From Chloroflexota bacterium (lineage in GTDB: Bacteria > Chloroflexota > UBA6077 > FW602-bin22): DNA of 64,000 nucleotides. Position 1 is the stretch's first letter. Every line of letters begins with the position of its first letter. The position numbers were made by a program, and so were the translations under genes. Where the stretch lies: positions 186,001 through 250,000 of the forward strand of contig SCUE01000012.1 of the NCBI GenBank assembly GCA_004297775.1. The letters are read 5' to 3'. The notes beneath the pieces were generated by a model. It was not told the DNA's origin. It searched no databases and worked only from the letters and a program-made list of their open reading frames with translations. This document shows positions 39,856 through 49,061 of this stretch, piece by piece.

Positions 39856-42800
39856 CAGAAGCCCTCGGGGATGGTCAACGTCACGATCTGGTGGAGCGTG
39901 ACGTCGGTAACGATCAGCTTCCGATCGGGTCCGGCGACGATGCCGAGCGGCCGCTTCAGATCGGACGACTGGATGAGAGCCCTGGTCGTGCCATCGGAGC
40001 CGATGATGAACACTCGGCCACTCTCGGGATCGGTGACGTAGATCGAACCCACGGAATCGGCGGCCACCTTGGGACCGTGCAGGCTGCCTGCCTTCGGAAG
40101 CGAAAGCTCGATGTCGGGCGATCCGTTCGCGCCAAATCGAACGAGCTTTGCGTTGGCCGAGTCGGCCACCCAGACGTTCCCGAACGGGTCCGCGGCCGCG
40201 CCGGTCGGCTCGGCGATCTGGCCCTTCGCGGTGCCGCGCGTTCCAAAGACCTGAGCCTGTTCGCCCTTGCCGTTGAACTTGACGACACGCGCGCCGCCCG
40301 TGTCAGCCACATAGGTATTGTCGGCCGCGTCGATCGAAAGACTACGCGGGTGGTAGAAGCGCGCGTCGGGCCCGCCGAATTGATCGATCAAGGTACCGTG
40401 TGGCGTGTACCGCTTAATCCAACCCGGCAGCGAGTCCAAGACGAGGACGTTGTTGGAACTGTCGGTCGCGATTCCCAGCGGTTCCTGGAGTTCCTCGGCA
40501 TTGCCCCAGGCCAGAACGAATGTGCCCGACGCATCGAACTTCTGGACGCGGTGATTCTCGGTATCCGCGACGTACAGGTTGCCGGCTCGATCGAGCGCGG
40601 CGGCACGCGGCTGATTGAACAGACCATTGGCGGTCCCGGGAGCGCCGACGACTGCCGTCGTCTGCCCGACGACGGCCGGTACGTTCGAGCCTGGTCCAGG
40701 CCTCGATTGAACGTTTGATGGTCCCGGTTTTGGCGGCGGCGCCGCGGCCGGCTGGGCTTGCGCCGACGCCGGATTGGGCGGGGCGGTCCTCGGCTGCGGC
40801 GGCGGTACGACCTTGTCCGGGTAGGAGCCGAGCGGCGGAAACAGATACTCGGTGGGGATCGGCTCGCGTTGCCGCGCCGGAGGTGTCCAGAAGACGTTGA
40901 TGAACGTGTGACCGGTTCGGTCGATGAACCTGACACGAATGTCGTGGAATCCGGCGCTCAGGACCAGGCCACCTTCGCCGTAGGCGCCAATCTGGCGTGA
41001 GTTGTCGACGATGAGGCGTTCATCGATGTAGATCCACGATTCGTCGATCGAACTGGCGCCGAACCGATACGCGCCCTCGGCCGGGATGTACACCTTTCCC
41101 CGCCATTCGACGCTGTACGGTCGGGGAAGCGGCAAGAGGTGAAAACGAAACTGCAGGCCGGGATCGATCTGCACCAGGCCTGGATCACCCGTCCAGGTCG
41201 TGCCCCGAAAGTACGAGCCGAGCAGGCCGTTATTCGTGACCGGGCTCCGGAACAGGACGTGCGGCGGGACTGGTGCATAGGCAGTGTCGCCAGGCGCTCG
41301 CCACAGCAGGGCGACCGCGTCCGCCGCCGCGTCGGGCATTACGATCGACAGCGCGTGGTTGCCCCGCGCCAGTGTCGCGCCGGCCTCTTCCCCACCCTTG
41401 ATGAGATCCGTCTCGTCCAGTTTCAGCACCGCTGAGGCAGGGCCGCTCAGTCTAAACGCGTAGCGGCCGTATTCTGGCGCGGCCAGGATCGATCGCCACT
41501 CGACGATGAATGGCGCGGCGACGTCCAGCGGAGCCAACTCCCCGATCGTGCGAACGGTCTGTCGAGCAACTGGTTCGCCGGCCGGCTCCGCGCCAGCCCA
41601 GATCCGCACGTCGGAGCCCTGAACGCGCGAGATGATCTCGGGTGGCACCAGTATCTCGAAGAGCACCGGTGGTCCGCCGGCCGGATTCCGGTGCTCCTTC
41701 AACGTCGCATCGGGGTAGAGCCGCAGCACGGTCGCGACCTGATTCGTCGCCTCCGCGTTGAGGAAGACGGTCGCGCCTTCAGGATCGCGGAACGGCAGCG
41801 ATGTCGCGGGATCGAAGCGCGTGTTCGGGAACGTTCCGGGCGCAATGAAGCGGATCGATGGATGATCCATCAGCGTCTGGTCGATGTACGGCTTTCCGAC
41901 CGAGCCGCCGAATGCCATCTCACGCGCGACGATCGTCTCGGGCGTAGAGTGCGCCGCCCAGGAGCCTTGGTCGCGAGCCTGACGATTGTAGTAGCGATCG
42001 ATGTTCGATGTCCCGATGGCGATCCCGGCCGCCGCGACCACAAACGCCGCTGCCGCCACTCCGAGCGGAACCCGTTGCGCCATGATCACGGCCGTCGCCG
42101 TTCCGAAGAGTCCGCGCAGTCGCTCGGCCAGGCTCGCGATTGGGAGAGCCGCCAGCAGCGCGCCGGCGACCGTGTTGTCGATCGTGCGGTAGCCCTGTGG
42201 CGCTTCGAATGCCAGGGACAGGACTCCCCCCATCACCATCACCAGAAGCCAGGCGATCGGGACGGAGAACTCGGGTCGCCACACCCGGGCGATCGACATA
42301 ATGAGGCCAACGAAAGCGAGGGCAGCGGTCGTGCGTTCGAACATCGGCGCACCGGGCAGATTGTGCCGACCGTTGCTGTCGCCGAAGGCGTTGAACATCA
42401 GCGCGTGCTTGCGAATGTTCTCGTACAGCGGCTGGTAGCTGTTGGTCTCGTTGATCTCGCGCACGATCGAGACGGTTTCGGTGCGCTCATTGAAGAGGCG
42501 AGGGTTCTGATAGGCAAGAAGCGCCAGCGGCGCGACCGCAAGCCAGGCGAACAGGCCGAAGATGATCAGGCCTTCGAGATTGCGGCGCAGCCATGGCATA
42601 CGGCCGACGATGAACTGATGGAGAAGGAAGATGCCGATCACGCCAACGAACAGTCTCGCCGCGAAGTAGAAATTGATGCTCAGGCCGAACGCGAGTCCGC
42701 CGGCCGCGAAGAGCGTACGTCGGCGCGTTCGGAGGCCGAGGACGAGTAGACCCAGCGCGAATGTATTCAGCGTGACGGAATAGATTCCGTTCATGGCGAT

Positions 42801-43655
42801 GCGGCTGAAGGTGATGTGCCACGACATCGTCGCGAGCACTGCCGCGGCGGCGAGGCCGTAGATCGTGCCGAGCATCGCGCGCCCAAGCAGGAACACCGCC
42901 AGCGTGCCGAACGCGCCGAAAATGGCCGGCGCCGCGCGGAGGACTGACTCGCTCGTTCCGAACGCCGCCAATAGCGGCGCGCTGATGTACCAGGCCATTG
43001 CCGGCAATCCCTGAACGGGCCCGGCTCCGGCGACGGGACGATAGTTCGGCTCGTGGATGATCCGCTGAATCTCGAGTCCGGCGAACGCCTCGTCGGCCCA
43101 GAGCCCGAACGGTATCTCACCCAGCCGATAGAGACGCGCCACGAGAGCGACCACGGTGATTGCGGTAATCGCGGCGATGGTCGGCCAATTGCGAACCAGT
43201 AGCGGAACGACGCGTGGCCGGTTGTCAAGGAGATACACACCGACCAGCGCGATGACGAGGCTGGCGGCGTAGGCAATCCAGGCGAGGTTCTGATCGCGAC
43301 CGCTTCCAAAGAGGTACAGGCCGCCTACGCTCGCGGCTGCTCCGAGCGTGACCACCGCGGCGCCAGGCGCAAACGCGCGCCGATCCGCGAACCCTGGCAG
43401 AGCTGGATCCGGTGATTCCGGCGTCGGCGTCAGCGTTCCACGGGCGGTTCGCGCGAGGATGAGACCGGCGATCGTCAGCATCACGAAGCCGTCGGCGAGA
43501 AAGACGCGCCGTTCGAGATAACCCTGAGCGAACAAAGCTACCGTAACCGCCACGACCGCCCACGCGAGACGCGCGAGCGCGACGCGGTCGATCCGCGTCA
43601 ATCGCCGTCGTGGGCGCGGCGCGACGATCGCACCGACTAACTCGAGTTCGCTCAT
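39855..43655 (-). CDS. Three-part protein: GT39-type membrane enzyme, PA14-like domains and NHL propeller
   Basis: About 1266 residues. The polytopic part (about 30-560) has the GT-C motif FGLWADEAFAGLEIQRI near residue 187. Two PA14-like modules follow, one from FIVEWRSILAAPEYGRYAF (about 718) and a better one from YSVEWRGKVYIPAEGAYRF (about 845) with SWIYIDERLIVDN and FIDRTGHTFINVFW. A Pro/Ala linker leads to a six-bladed NHL propeller (about 1002-1266; LYVADTENHRVQKFDASG). I chose the ATG at 43655 (MSELELVG); a GTG at 43718 would overlap the upstream gene and add 21 unlikely residues. Confidence 0.84.
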   Translation of the reverse strand: MSELELVGAIVAPRPRRRLTRIDRVALARLAWAVVAVTVALFAQGYLERRVFLADGFVMLTIAGLILARTARGTLTPTPESPDPALPGFADRRAFAPGAAVVTLGAAASVGGLYLFGSGRDQNLAWIAYAASLVIALVGVYLLDNRPRVVPLLVRNWPTIAAITAITVVALVARLYRLGEIPFGLWADEAFAGLEIQRIIHEPNYRPVAGAGPVQGLPAMAWYISAPLLAAFGTSESVLRAAPAIFGAFGTLAVFLLGRAMLGTIYGLAAAAVLATMSWHITFSRIAMNGIYSVTLNTFALGLLVLGLRTRRRTLFAAGGLAFGLSINFYFAARLFVGVIGIFLLHQFIVGRMPWLRRNLEGLIIFGLFAWLAVAPLALLAYQNPRLFNERTETVSIVREINETNSYQPLYENIRKHALMFNAFGDSNGRHNLPGAPMFERTTAALAFVGLIMSIARVWRPEFSVPIAWLLVMVMGGVLSLAFEAPQGYRTIDNTVAGALLAALPIASLAERLRGLFGTATAVIMAQRVPLGVAAAAFVVAAAGIAIGTSNIDRYYNRQARDQGSWAAHSTPETIVAREMAFGGSVGKPYIDQTLMDHPSIRFIAPGTFPNTRFDPATSLPFRDPEGATVFLNAEATNQVATVLRLYPDATLKEHRNPAGGPPVLFEILVPPEIISRVQGSDVRIWAGAEPAGEPVARQTVRTIGELAPLDVAAPFIVEWRSILAAPEYGRYAFRLSGPASAVLKLDETDLIKGGEEAGATLARGNHALSIVMPDAAADAVALLWRAPGDTAYAPVPPHVLFRSPVTNNGLLGSYFRGTTWTGDPGLVQIDPGLQFRFHLLPLPRPYSVEWRGKVYIPAEGAYRFGASSIDESWIYIDERLIVDNSRQIGAYGEGGLVLSAGFHDIRVRFIDRTGHTFINVFWTPPARQREPIPTEYLFPPLGSYPDKVVPPPQPRTAPPNPASAQAQPAAAPPPKPGPSNVQSRPGPGSNVPAVVGQTTAVVGAPGTANGLFNQPRAAALDRAGNLYVADTENHRVQKFDASGTFVLAWGNAEELQEPLGIATDSSNNVLVLDSLPGWIKRYTPHGTLIDQFGGPDARFYHPRSLSIDAADNTYVADTGGARVVKFNGKGEQAQVFGTRGTAKGQIAEPTGAAADPFGNVWVADSANAKLVRFGANGSPDIELSLPKAGSLHGPKVAADSVGSIYVTDPESGRVFIIGSDGTTRALIQSSDLKRPLGIVAGPDRKLIVTDVTLHQIVTLTIPEGF

Positions 43656-43704
43656 TGGGTTGGGATGCCGCCGTGACGCATCATCGGCACAATAGTATCG
43701 ACAC

Positions 43705-45828
43705 CTACTCTCCGCCACGCATTGGGATCAGGGTCATACCACGTAACCGATAGACGCTTCGATCGGGGTATCGCTCAAGAAGGTCTCGATTCAATGGACC
43801 GAGATCGCGCGCGAAGAGAATCGGCCCCGCCAGCAGCGGGTCGTTCGCCGAAAACACCATCCCATAGTTCCACCACTGATTTGGCTGGCCCGGATCCACG
43901 AGAACGATTGCGTGACTGATTCCCGCGGCGGCTACGGCCGCGATCGGGTCGCCGTTGATGTAGTTGTATCCTTGCAGTTGTCCGAGCCAGCGTGGCAGGT
44001 AGATACCCAGATTTGCCGCGATCAGTAACGATACCGTCACCGAGATGAGAATCCGGCCGATCGGACCTCCCAGGCCGCCCAATACGGCGATGCCGCGCGC
44101 CGACAGGAGCGCGATCGGCGCGAGCGCTTCGAAGTAGAAGCGCGGTCCGTACATCACACCATCAGCCCACCAGAGCCAGTAGCCAATTCCGAGACCGGCC
44201 GCGCTCGCGCCGAGGAGCCACTCCCACCTCCCCGCGCGTCGCGCCACGAACGGAGTCCAGGCGAAAGCGAGCGTGGCGATCGACGGCCAGCCGAATGCGT
44301 GCCGGGCGAATTCGTTCGAGTTCCGAAGCGTGTTGAGCAGGCCATTGAACGGCGAATGACCGCCCATTCCCTTGTCCGCCCCGAACCCGAGCCGGTCGAA
44401 CGACCACCACATTTCCATCGTGTTGCCAAATGGGTGCCCGGTGAGAATCGCGCTGTAGGCGAGCCAGATTGCCAGGGCCGGCGTGGCTCCGGCCGCGATG
44501 CGCACCAGAGTTCCGCGTGCGTGGCGATCCCGAGCCGCCGCGACGATCGCGTCGATGCCAAATGGCACCGCCAGGACGATTGCGGTCCAGGGACGGACCA
44601 GAAAGTCGAGTCCAAGGGCGAGACCGGCCAGAATGGCCGCGCCAGTCCCGCCGCGACTCGCGCGAATGTACGCCAGAACAAACCCACCGAAGAGCAGGAG
44701 ACCGGCGGTGTGCGCCATGTGGCTTCCGCCCAGGCCAATCGCGAACGGTGACACCGCGATGAGCCCGGCCGCCAGCAGCCCGACCGTCCGACTCCAGAGG
44801 TGCGCGCCGATCGCGTAGATGACCAGGATCGTCAGGGCAGCGAGCACGGGATTGACGAGCCACGGCGCGCCAAGTAGAACGCCCGCGGCGAGGATCAGCG
44901 GGAACCCCGGCGGGTACTTTGCGAACCAGCGATCGCCGTCGATGACGATGAATTCGTGCCAGAAGAAGTCGGGTAGCGGCGGCGCCGGCGCCCAGAGCCG
45001 TCCCATCGCGAACAGCTTCGCCTGGAACAGGTACGCGACCGAATCCTGCACGTGCGGGATTCGGTCGAGCAATCCGTCGGCGACGAACGCGGTGACGGCA
45101 AGTGTCAGGCCGCCGATCACGACCGCGGCGAACCACGCCGCGAAGCGGCCGATGTCGGACCGGGCGCGCTGCTCGCGCCGTCGAATCGCTGCGCCGATCA
45201 CGAGCATTGCGCCGGTGACGATCGCGGCGGCGAGGATCGGCGACAGCACGACGCGTACAAATTCCTTGATCGGGCTGAGCCACGGCCGGTTGAAGGGACC
45301 TCCCGCAATCGGACCCGTCCACGCGCCGTCGGAGAGCCGCCACCAGATCACGTCGCGATGTTCTGGCCGCACCATGAGAAAGAGCCCGCCGTCGCGGCCG
45401 TCGCCGTCGACAACGAGTCCAAGAGTTCGACCGCGCCGAGCCACGGCCTCGACCTCTCCGATTGGCCAATCGAACTCGGGCGAGCCGATGAATCCGGAGT
45501 ACGACGAACCAGCCGTTCCGTCGACTAGATGAAACCAGGTCGCGGCATCGTCGGACCAGACGCTGGCGTCATCCCGCCCGAAGTCGTGAGTAAATCGTGG
45601 CGTACCCTCTCGATCGTGTACCTCAATCGACTGCCAGCCTTGTTCGACATCGATTCGCAGTGCCCGTTTGAGCAGGTCGCGCGCCCAGCCTGGCACCTGC
45701 CCCGGCCGAGGCTCCAGACCGTGGCCTTCGACATACAGGCCAACCTGGTTGCGACGCGGCTCGTAACGCTCGACGGCGAACGCGGCGTCTTCCACCAGCG
45801 CGGTCGCATATCCGTCCGTGACGGCCAC
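43705..45828 (-). CDS. GT39-type membrane glycosyltransferase with an N-terminal soluble domain; start uncertain
   Basis: At least 707 residues. Residues 1-185 are hydrophilic and beta-rich (GYATALVEDAAFAVERYEP), followed by about 12 helices with the acidic loop RIPHVQDSVAYLFQAKLFA, DRWFAKYPPGFPLILAAG and WADGVMYGPRFYFEALAP. These fit PMT_2-like GT-C enzymes. The first usable start codon is the GTG at 45828. However, the frame stays open upstream to the preceding gene's stop and encodes LPLVLILVAIGAFAWAYDD, a perfect signal anchor that the extracytoplasmic N-terminal domain would need. No ATG, GTG or TTG precedes it in frame, so either a rare start codon or a frame error is present. Confidence 0.78.
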   Translation of the reverse strand: MAVTDGYATALVEDAAFAVERYEPRRNQVGLYVEGHGLEPRPGQVPGWARDLLKRALRIDVEQGWQSIEVHDREGTPRFTHDFGRDDASVWSDDAATWFHLVDGTAGSSYSGFIGSPEFDWPIGEVEAVARRGRTLGLVVDGDGRDGGLFLMVRPEHRDVIWWRLSDGAWTGPIAGGPFNRPWLSPIKEFVRVVLSPILAAAIVTGAMLVIGAAIRRREQRARSDIGRFAAWFAAVVIGGLTLAVTAFVADGLLDRIPHVQDSVAYLFQAKLFAMGRLWAPAPPLPDFFWHEFIVIDGDRWFAKYPPGFPLILAAGVLLGAPWLVNPVLAALTILVIYAIGAHLWSRTVGLLAAGLIAVSPFAIGLGGSHMAHTAGLLLFGGFVLAYIRASRGGTGAAILAGLALGLDFLVRPWTAIVLAVPFGIDAIVAAARDRHARGTLVRIAAGATPALAIWLAYSAILTGHPFGNTMEMWWSFDRLGFGADKGMGGHSPFNGLLNTLRNSNEFARHAFGWPSIATLAFAWTPFVARRAGRWEWLLGASAAGLGIGYWLWWADGVMYGPRFYFEALAPIALLSARGIAVLGGLGGPIGRILISVTVSLLIAANLGIYLPRWLGQLQGYNYINGDPIAAVAAAGISHAIVLVDPGQPNQWWNYGMVFSANDPLLAGPILFARDLGPLNRDLLERYPDRSVYRLRGMTLIPMRGGE

Positions 45829-45911
45829 GCGGATCGTCAGGCGATCATCGTACGCCCATGCGAACGCGCCGATCGCGACGAGGATGAGGACGAGCGGTAG
45901 CGCATGCCTGG

Positions 45912-48900
45912 CTAGCGAATCGGCGCGAACTTCAGGATCCGATTGTTCAGGCTATCCGCGACCCAGATGTCGCCGGTGGCGCCGACAGCAATACCGCTCG
46001 GAAGATTGAATGACGCGCTGTCGCGCCCATTCTTGCCGAACACGGCCAGCACCTGTCCGGCGGCGCTGATCTTGATAACGCGGTGCGACTCTGGATCGGT
46101 CACGTACACTGCGCCATCACTGTCGACCGAAATCGAGGGTTTGTTCATGACCGACTCACCCTCCCATCCGACAATCGGCCACTGCGCCAGGTACTTCCCG
46201 GTCGGGTCGAACTTCTGCACGCGGCGATTCCAGGTGTCCGACACGTAGAAGTTGCCCTGACGATCCGTCGCGACGCCGACTGGCTCGGCAAGAAGGCCAT
46301 CGCCGGCGCCGCGCCCGCCGTAGGCCGCCTGATATCGACCGTCGGCATCGAAGCGTTGCACGCGATGGTTTCCGGTATCGGTCACGAGTATCGACCCGTT
46401 CGCATCGACGGCGATGGCGCGCGGTCCAAAGAACTGGCCGCCGTCGTCGCGGACATTCGGCACCAGTTTCTGGCCACCCCACTTTGTCTTGAACGCACCG
46501 TTTGCATCGAACCTCTGGACGCGGTGGTTCCATGTGTCGGCGACATACACATCGCCGGACGGCGCGACCGCGATACCCCACGGCTCCTTGAACTCGCCAT
46601 CGCCATTACCTTCGCGGCCCCAGGCAACCAGGAAGCGACCATCGGCGCCGAACTTCTGAATGCGATGATTGAATGAGTCGACGACATAGACCGTTCCGTC
46701 TTGGCCGAGCGCGACTCCCTTTGGGTCGGTAAACTGACCCTCACCCGCGCCACGTGTTCCGCCGAGAATCTGCGCCGCCGTGACACTTCGCGTCACCCGC
46801 GCGTACGCTTCTTCATCGACTGCCTGAGCGCTCGACTGTGGCGCCGCCCACGCTCCGGACGCGAGGTCTCGGCGCACGAACATCGTGAAGTCGGTCGACC
46901 CAAGCGGATTCAGCGTCTCACGGTAGATGAAGTACCGCCAGATTCGCAGTCGGGTCGAACTTTCAGTGATGAACGACCAGAAGCTGTCGAAACTGATGCT
47001 CCGGTAGTCCTCCGGGAACCACCACCGAAGCCGGTAACGCTGGCTGACGTATTTGCTGCCGAGTTGTTGCTTGATGACCTGATCGCGGTTGTTTTCCATG
47101 CCCGCGATCACGATTGGCGCGTCGAGTGCGTTGGCGGGGATGTTGCCGGCGCCGATGAAGACGCGACCCTTGTAGTCGCGCAAGTACCACTCGAACGGCC
47201 AGGAGACACCGCTGTCGTAGACGACCTTGACCTTCTCTCGGCCCTGGCCGGTTCTGAACGCGACGCGATCGATTTCCTCCATGACTTGACCGACATCCGG
47301 CGAGGTCTGCGTGTAAACGAGCATTTCGATCGGAACGTCGCCGTTGAAGAAATTCACCTGCCACGTCGCTCGCAACGAGAGTGGCATCAGCACCAGCAGC
47401 GACCCCAGAGCAACGGTCTTCAGTGCGACCACGCCGCCAATCCGTCGGCCCAGCACGACCGAGACGTAAAGCAAGGCGAGCGCGACGAGGAGCAGTCCGC
47501 TGGCCTGGAAGAACGCCTGAACTTCCCCGGCGCGAGCGCCGCCGGAAGCGGCCCGTCCAAACGCGTCCAGACCGGCCGAAACTGACATCCGCGCCAGACC
47601 GCTGATGAGAGCGGCGCCGCCGAGGAATACCGTCGCAACGAACAACCCGAATCGGCGAATCGGGTTGTCCTGGAGCGAAACTTGCTCGATCAGGCGCGCG
47701 ATCGCGATGCCGGCGAGCAGGACGAACGGGACGGCCATGTGTATGACCATCCAGGGCATCTTCTCGGACGCCCAGCCGTAGAGAGCCAGCGCGCCGACGG
47801 TCCAATACACCAGGAATACGCCGAATAGCGTGCGTCGCATGGCAAGGTAGATCGCGCCGCCGATGCCGAAGAGGACTGGCACGAACTCATACAGAGGCAA
47901 CAGGATCAGGTAATAGAACCACGGCTGGTTTCCGCGCGCGACGCCTTGTTGATCGATCCAATACTTCAGGCCGCCGATCGATCCGCTGAATAGCCCGCCC
48001 GGATTCGAGAAGAACGTCGTATAGAGGGCGACGAAAATCGCCCAGAAGATGACCGCCGCCGTCACCCAGACGCGGGCATTCCACTGCATGCCGATGATTG
48101 CGCCCACGATGGCCAGGACCGCGAAGATCGCGACGAGCAGCGTGTTCGCCTGCTCGACGTCGACGCGCATGCGCAGGAACAGGTATTCGAAGCCGCCGGC
48201 GACCATCGGCAAGACGATCGTGCCAATCAGGACCGACGCGCTCGCGATCGGTGAGAGTGGCTGTTCCGGCCGCGCCCGGAGCCGAAATGCGCTGAGGACG
48301 AGCCGTCCGATTGCGCCGAGCTCGAAGCGACACAGGAAGACGAGGAATGGGGTGAGGTATGCGATCTGGAGGTAGGTGTCCTCCTTGGTCGCGAACGCCA
48401 GGGAGAGCGCCGCGACCATCAGCCAGAGATCTCGATCTTGATGGCGACGCGCATAGCGGAAGATTGCGAGCACGAAGAGAAACTGGAAGACGGCCAGATA
48501 GATGTCGTGCCTCTGGAAGCGCGAGTAGTAGACGACCGTCGGGGCGAAGGCCATCAGGACCGCCGCGATCAGGGCGGCCGATCGGCCGATGAATTCGCGG
48601 GTCATGTACACGAGACCAACGAGCGCGATTCCGAAAAGACTCGTCCCGAGGCGCGCGACGGCGTCGGTTGCGCCGAAGAGAAAGTAGAGGAGGGCGCCGA
48701 CCTCGAAGAGGAACGGACCATGCATCATCGGATCGTGGACGTAACCACGCCCGTTGTAGAGGTACCACGAGTAGAGCGCGTGCAGGCTCTCATCGTGGTG
48801 GAGCATGCGTGGGCCAAGGTCCCAGAGACGGAGCGCCGCCGCGACCGCCACGATGATGACGTACAACGCCTGTTCGACCGTCATCGGCAAGACGCCGAAG

Positions 48901-48986
48901 ATGGGCCGTGTCAGCGCCGCGCCGAGCGGATCCGGAAACGACGCCTCGGCCTGAGACTCGTATTCTGCGCGTGAGGCGGTTGCCAT
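45912..48986 (-). CDS. Agl23-like membrane protein (TIGR03663) fused to a C-terminal NHL propeller
   Basis: A 1024-residue protein. After a short cytoplasmic start, the polytopic part (about 35-520) shows the family signature PRMLHHDESLHALYSWYLYNGRGYVHDPMMHGP-like block (DE near residue 62), YYSRFQRHDIYLAVFQF and FATKEDTYLQIAYL, as in the TIGR03663 family linked to protein glycosylation in Archaea and found in Chloroflexi. From about 745 to 1024 is a six-bladed NHL propeller with textbook repeats such as VYVADTWNHRVQRFDANG. The ATG is preceded by a 75-base gap. The family is annotated as flippase-activity-associated; a GT-C transferase role is equally possible. Confidence 0.86.
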   Translation of the reverse strand: MATASRAEYESQAEASFPDPLGAALTRPIFGVLPMTVEQALYVIIVAVAAALRLWDLGPRMLHHDESLHALYSWYLYNGRGYVHDPMMHGPFLFEVGALLYFLFGATDAVARLGTSLFGIALVGLVYMTREFIGRSAALIAAVLMAFAPTVVYYSRFQRHDIYLAVFQFLFVLAIFRYARRHQDRDLWLMVAALSLAFATKEDTYLQIAYLTPFLVFLCRFELGAIGRLVLSAFRLRARPEQPLSPIASASVLIGTIVLPMVAGGFEYLFLRMRVDVEQANTLLVAIFAVLAIVGAIIGMQWNARVWVTAAVIFWAIFVALYTTFFSNPGGLFSGSIGGLKYWIDQQGVARGNQPWFYYLILLPLYEFVPVLFGIGGAIYLAMRRTLFGVFLVYWTVGALALYGWASEKMPWMVIHMAVPFVLLAGIAIARLIEQVSLQDNPIRRFGLFVATVFLGGAALISGLARMSVSAGLDAFGRAASGGARAGEVQAFFQASGLLLVALALLYVSVVLGRRIGGVVALKTVALGSLLVLMPLSLRATWQVNFFNGDVPIEMLVYTQTSPDVGQVMEEIDRVAFRTGQGREKVKVVYDSGVSWPFEWYLRDYKGRVFIGAGNIPANALDAPIVIAGMENNRDQVIKQQLGSKYVSQRYRLRWWFPEDYRSISFDSFWSFITESSTRLRIWRYFIYRETLNPLGSTDFTMFVRRDLASGAWAAPQSSAQAVDEEAYARVTRSVTAAQILGGTRGAGEGQFTDPKGVALGQDGTVYVVDSFNHRIQKFGADGRFLVAWGREGNGDGEFKEPWGIAVAPSGDVYVADTWNHRVQRFDANGAFKTKWGGQKLVPNVRDDGGQFFGPRAIAVDANGSILVTDTGNHRVQRFDADGRYQAAYGGRGAGDGLLAEPVGVATDRQGNFYVSDTWNRRVQKFDPTGKYLAQWPIVGWEGESVMNKPSISVDSDGAVYVTDPESHRVIKISAAGQVLAVFGKNGRDSASFNLPSGIAVGATGDIWVADSLNNRILKFAPIR

Positions 48987-49061
48987 TGTCCTAGCCCTCC
49001 CGAGGCCACGATCGCCGCACGCGGACTAGGCGCGCGGAATCGCTCCAGAATTGCACAACGA

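Noticed and set aside
43656-43718. GTG start at 43718 for the GT39-PA14-NHL protein
   Set aside because: It overlaps the upstream gene and adds a Cys/Arg-rich stretch with no family resemblance.
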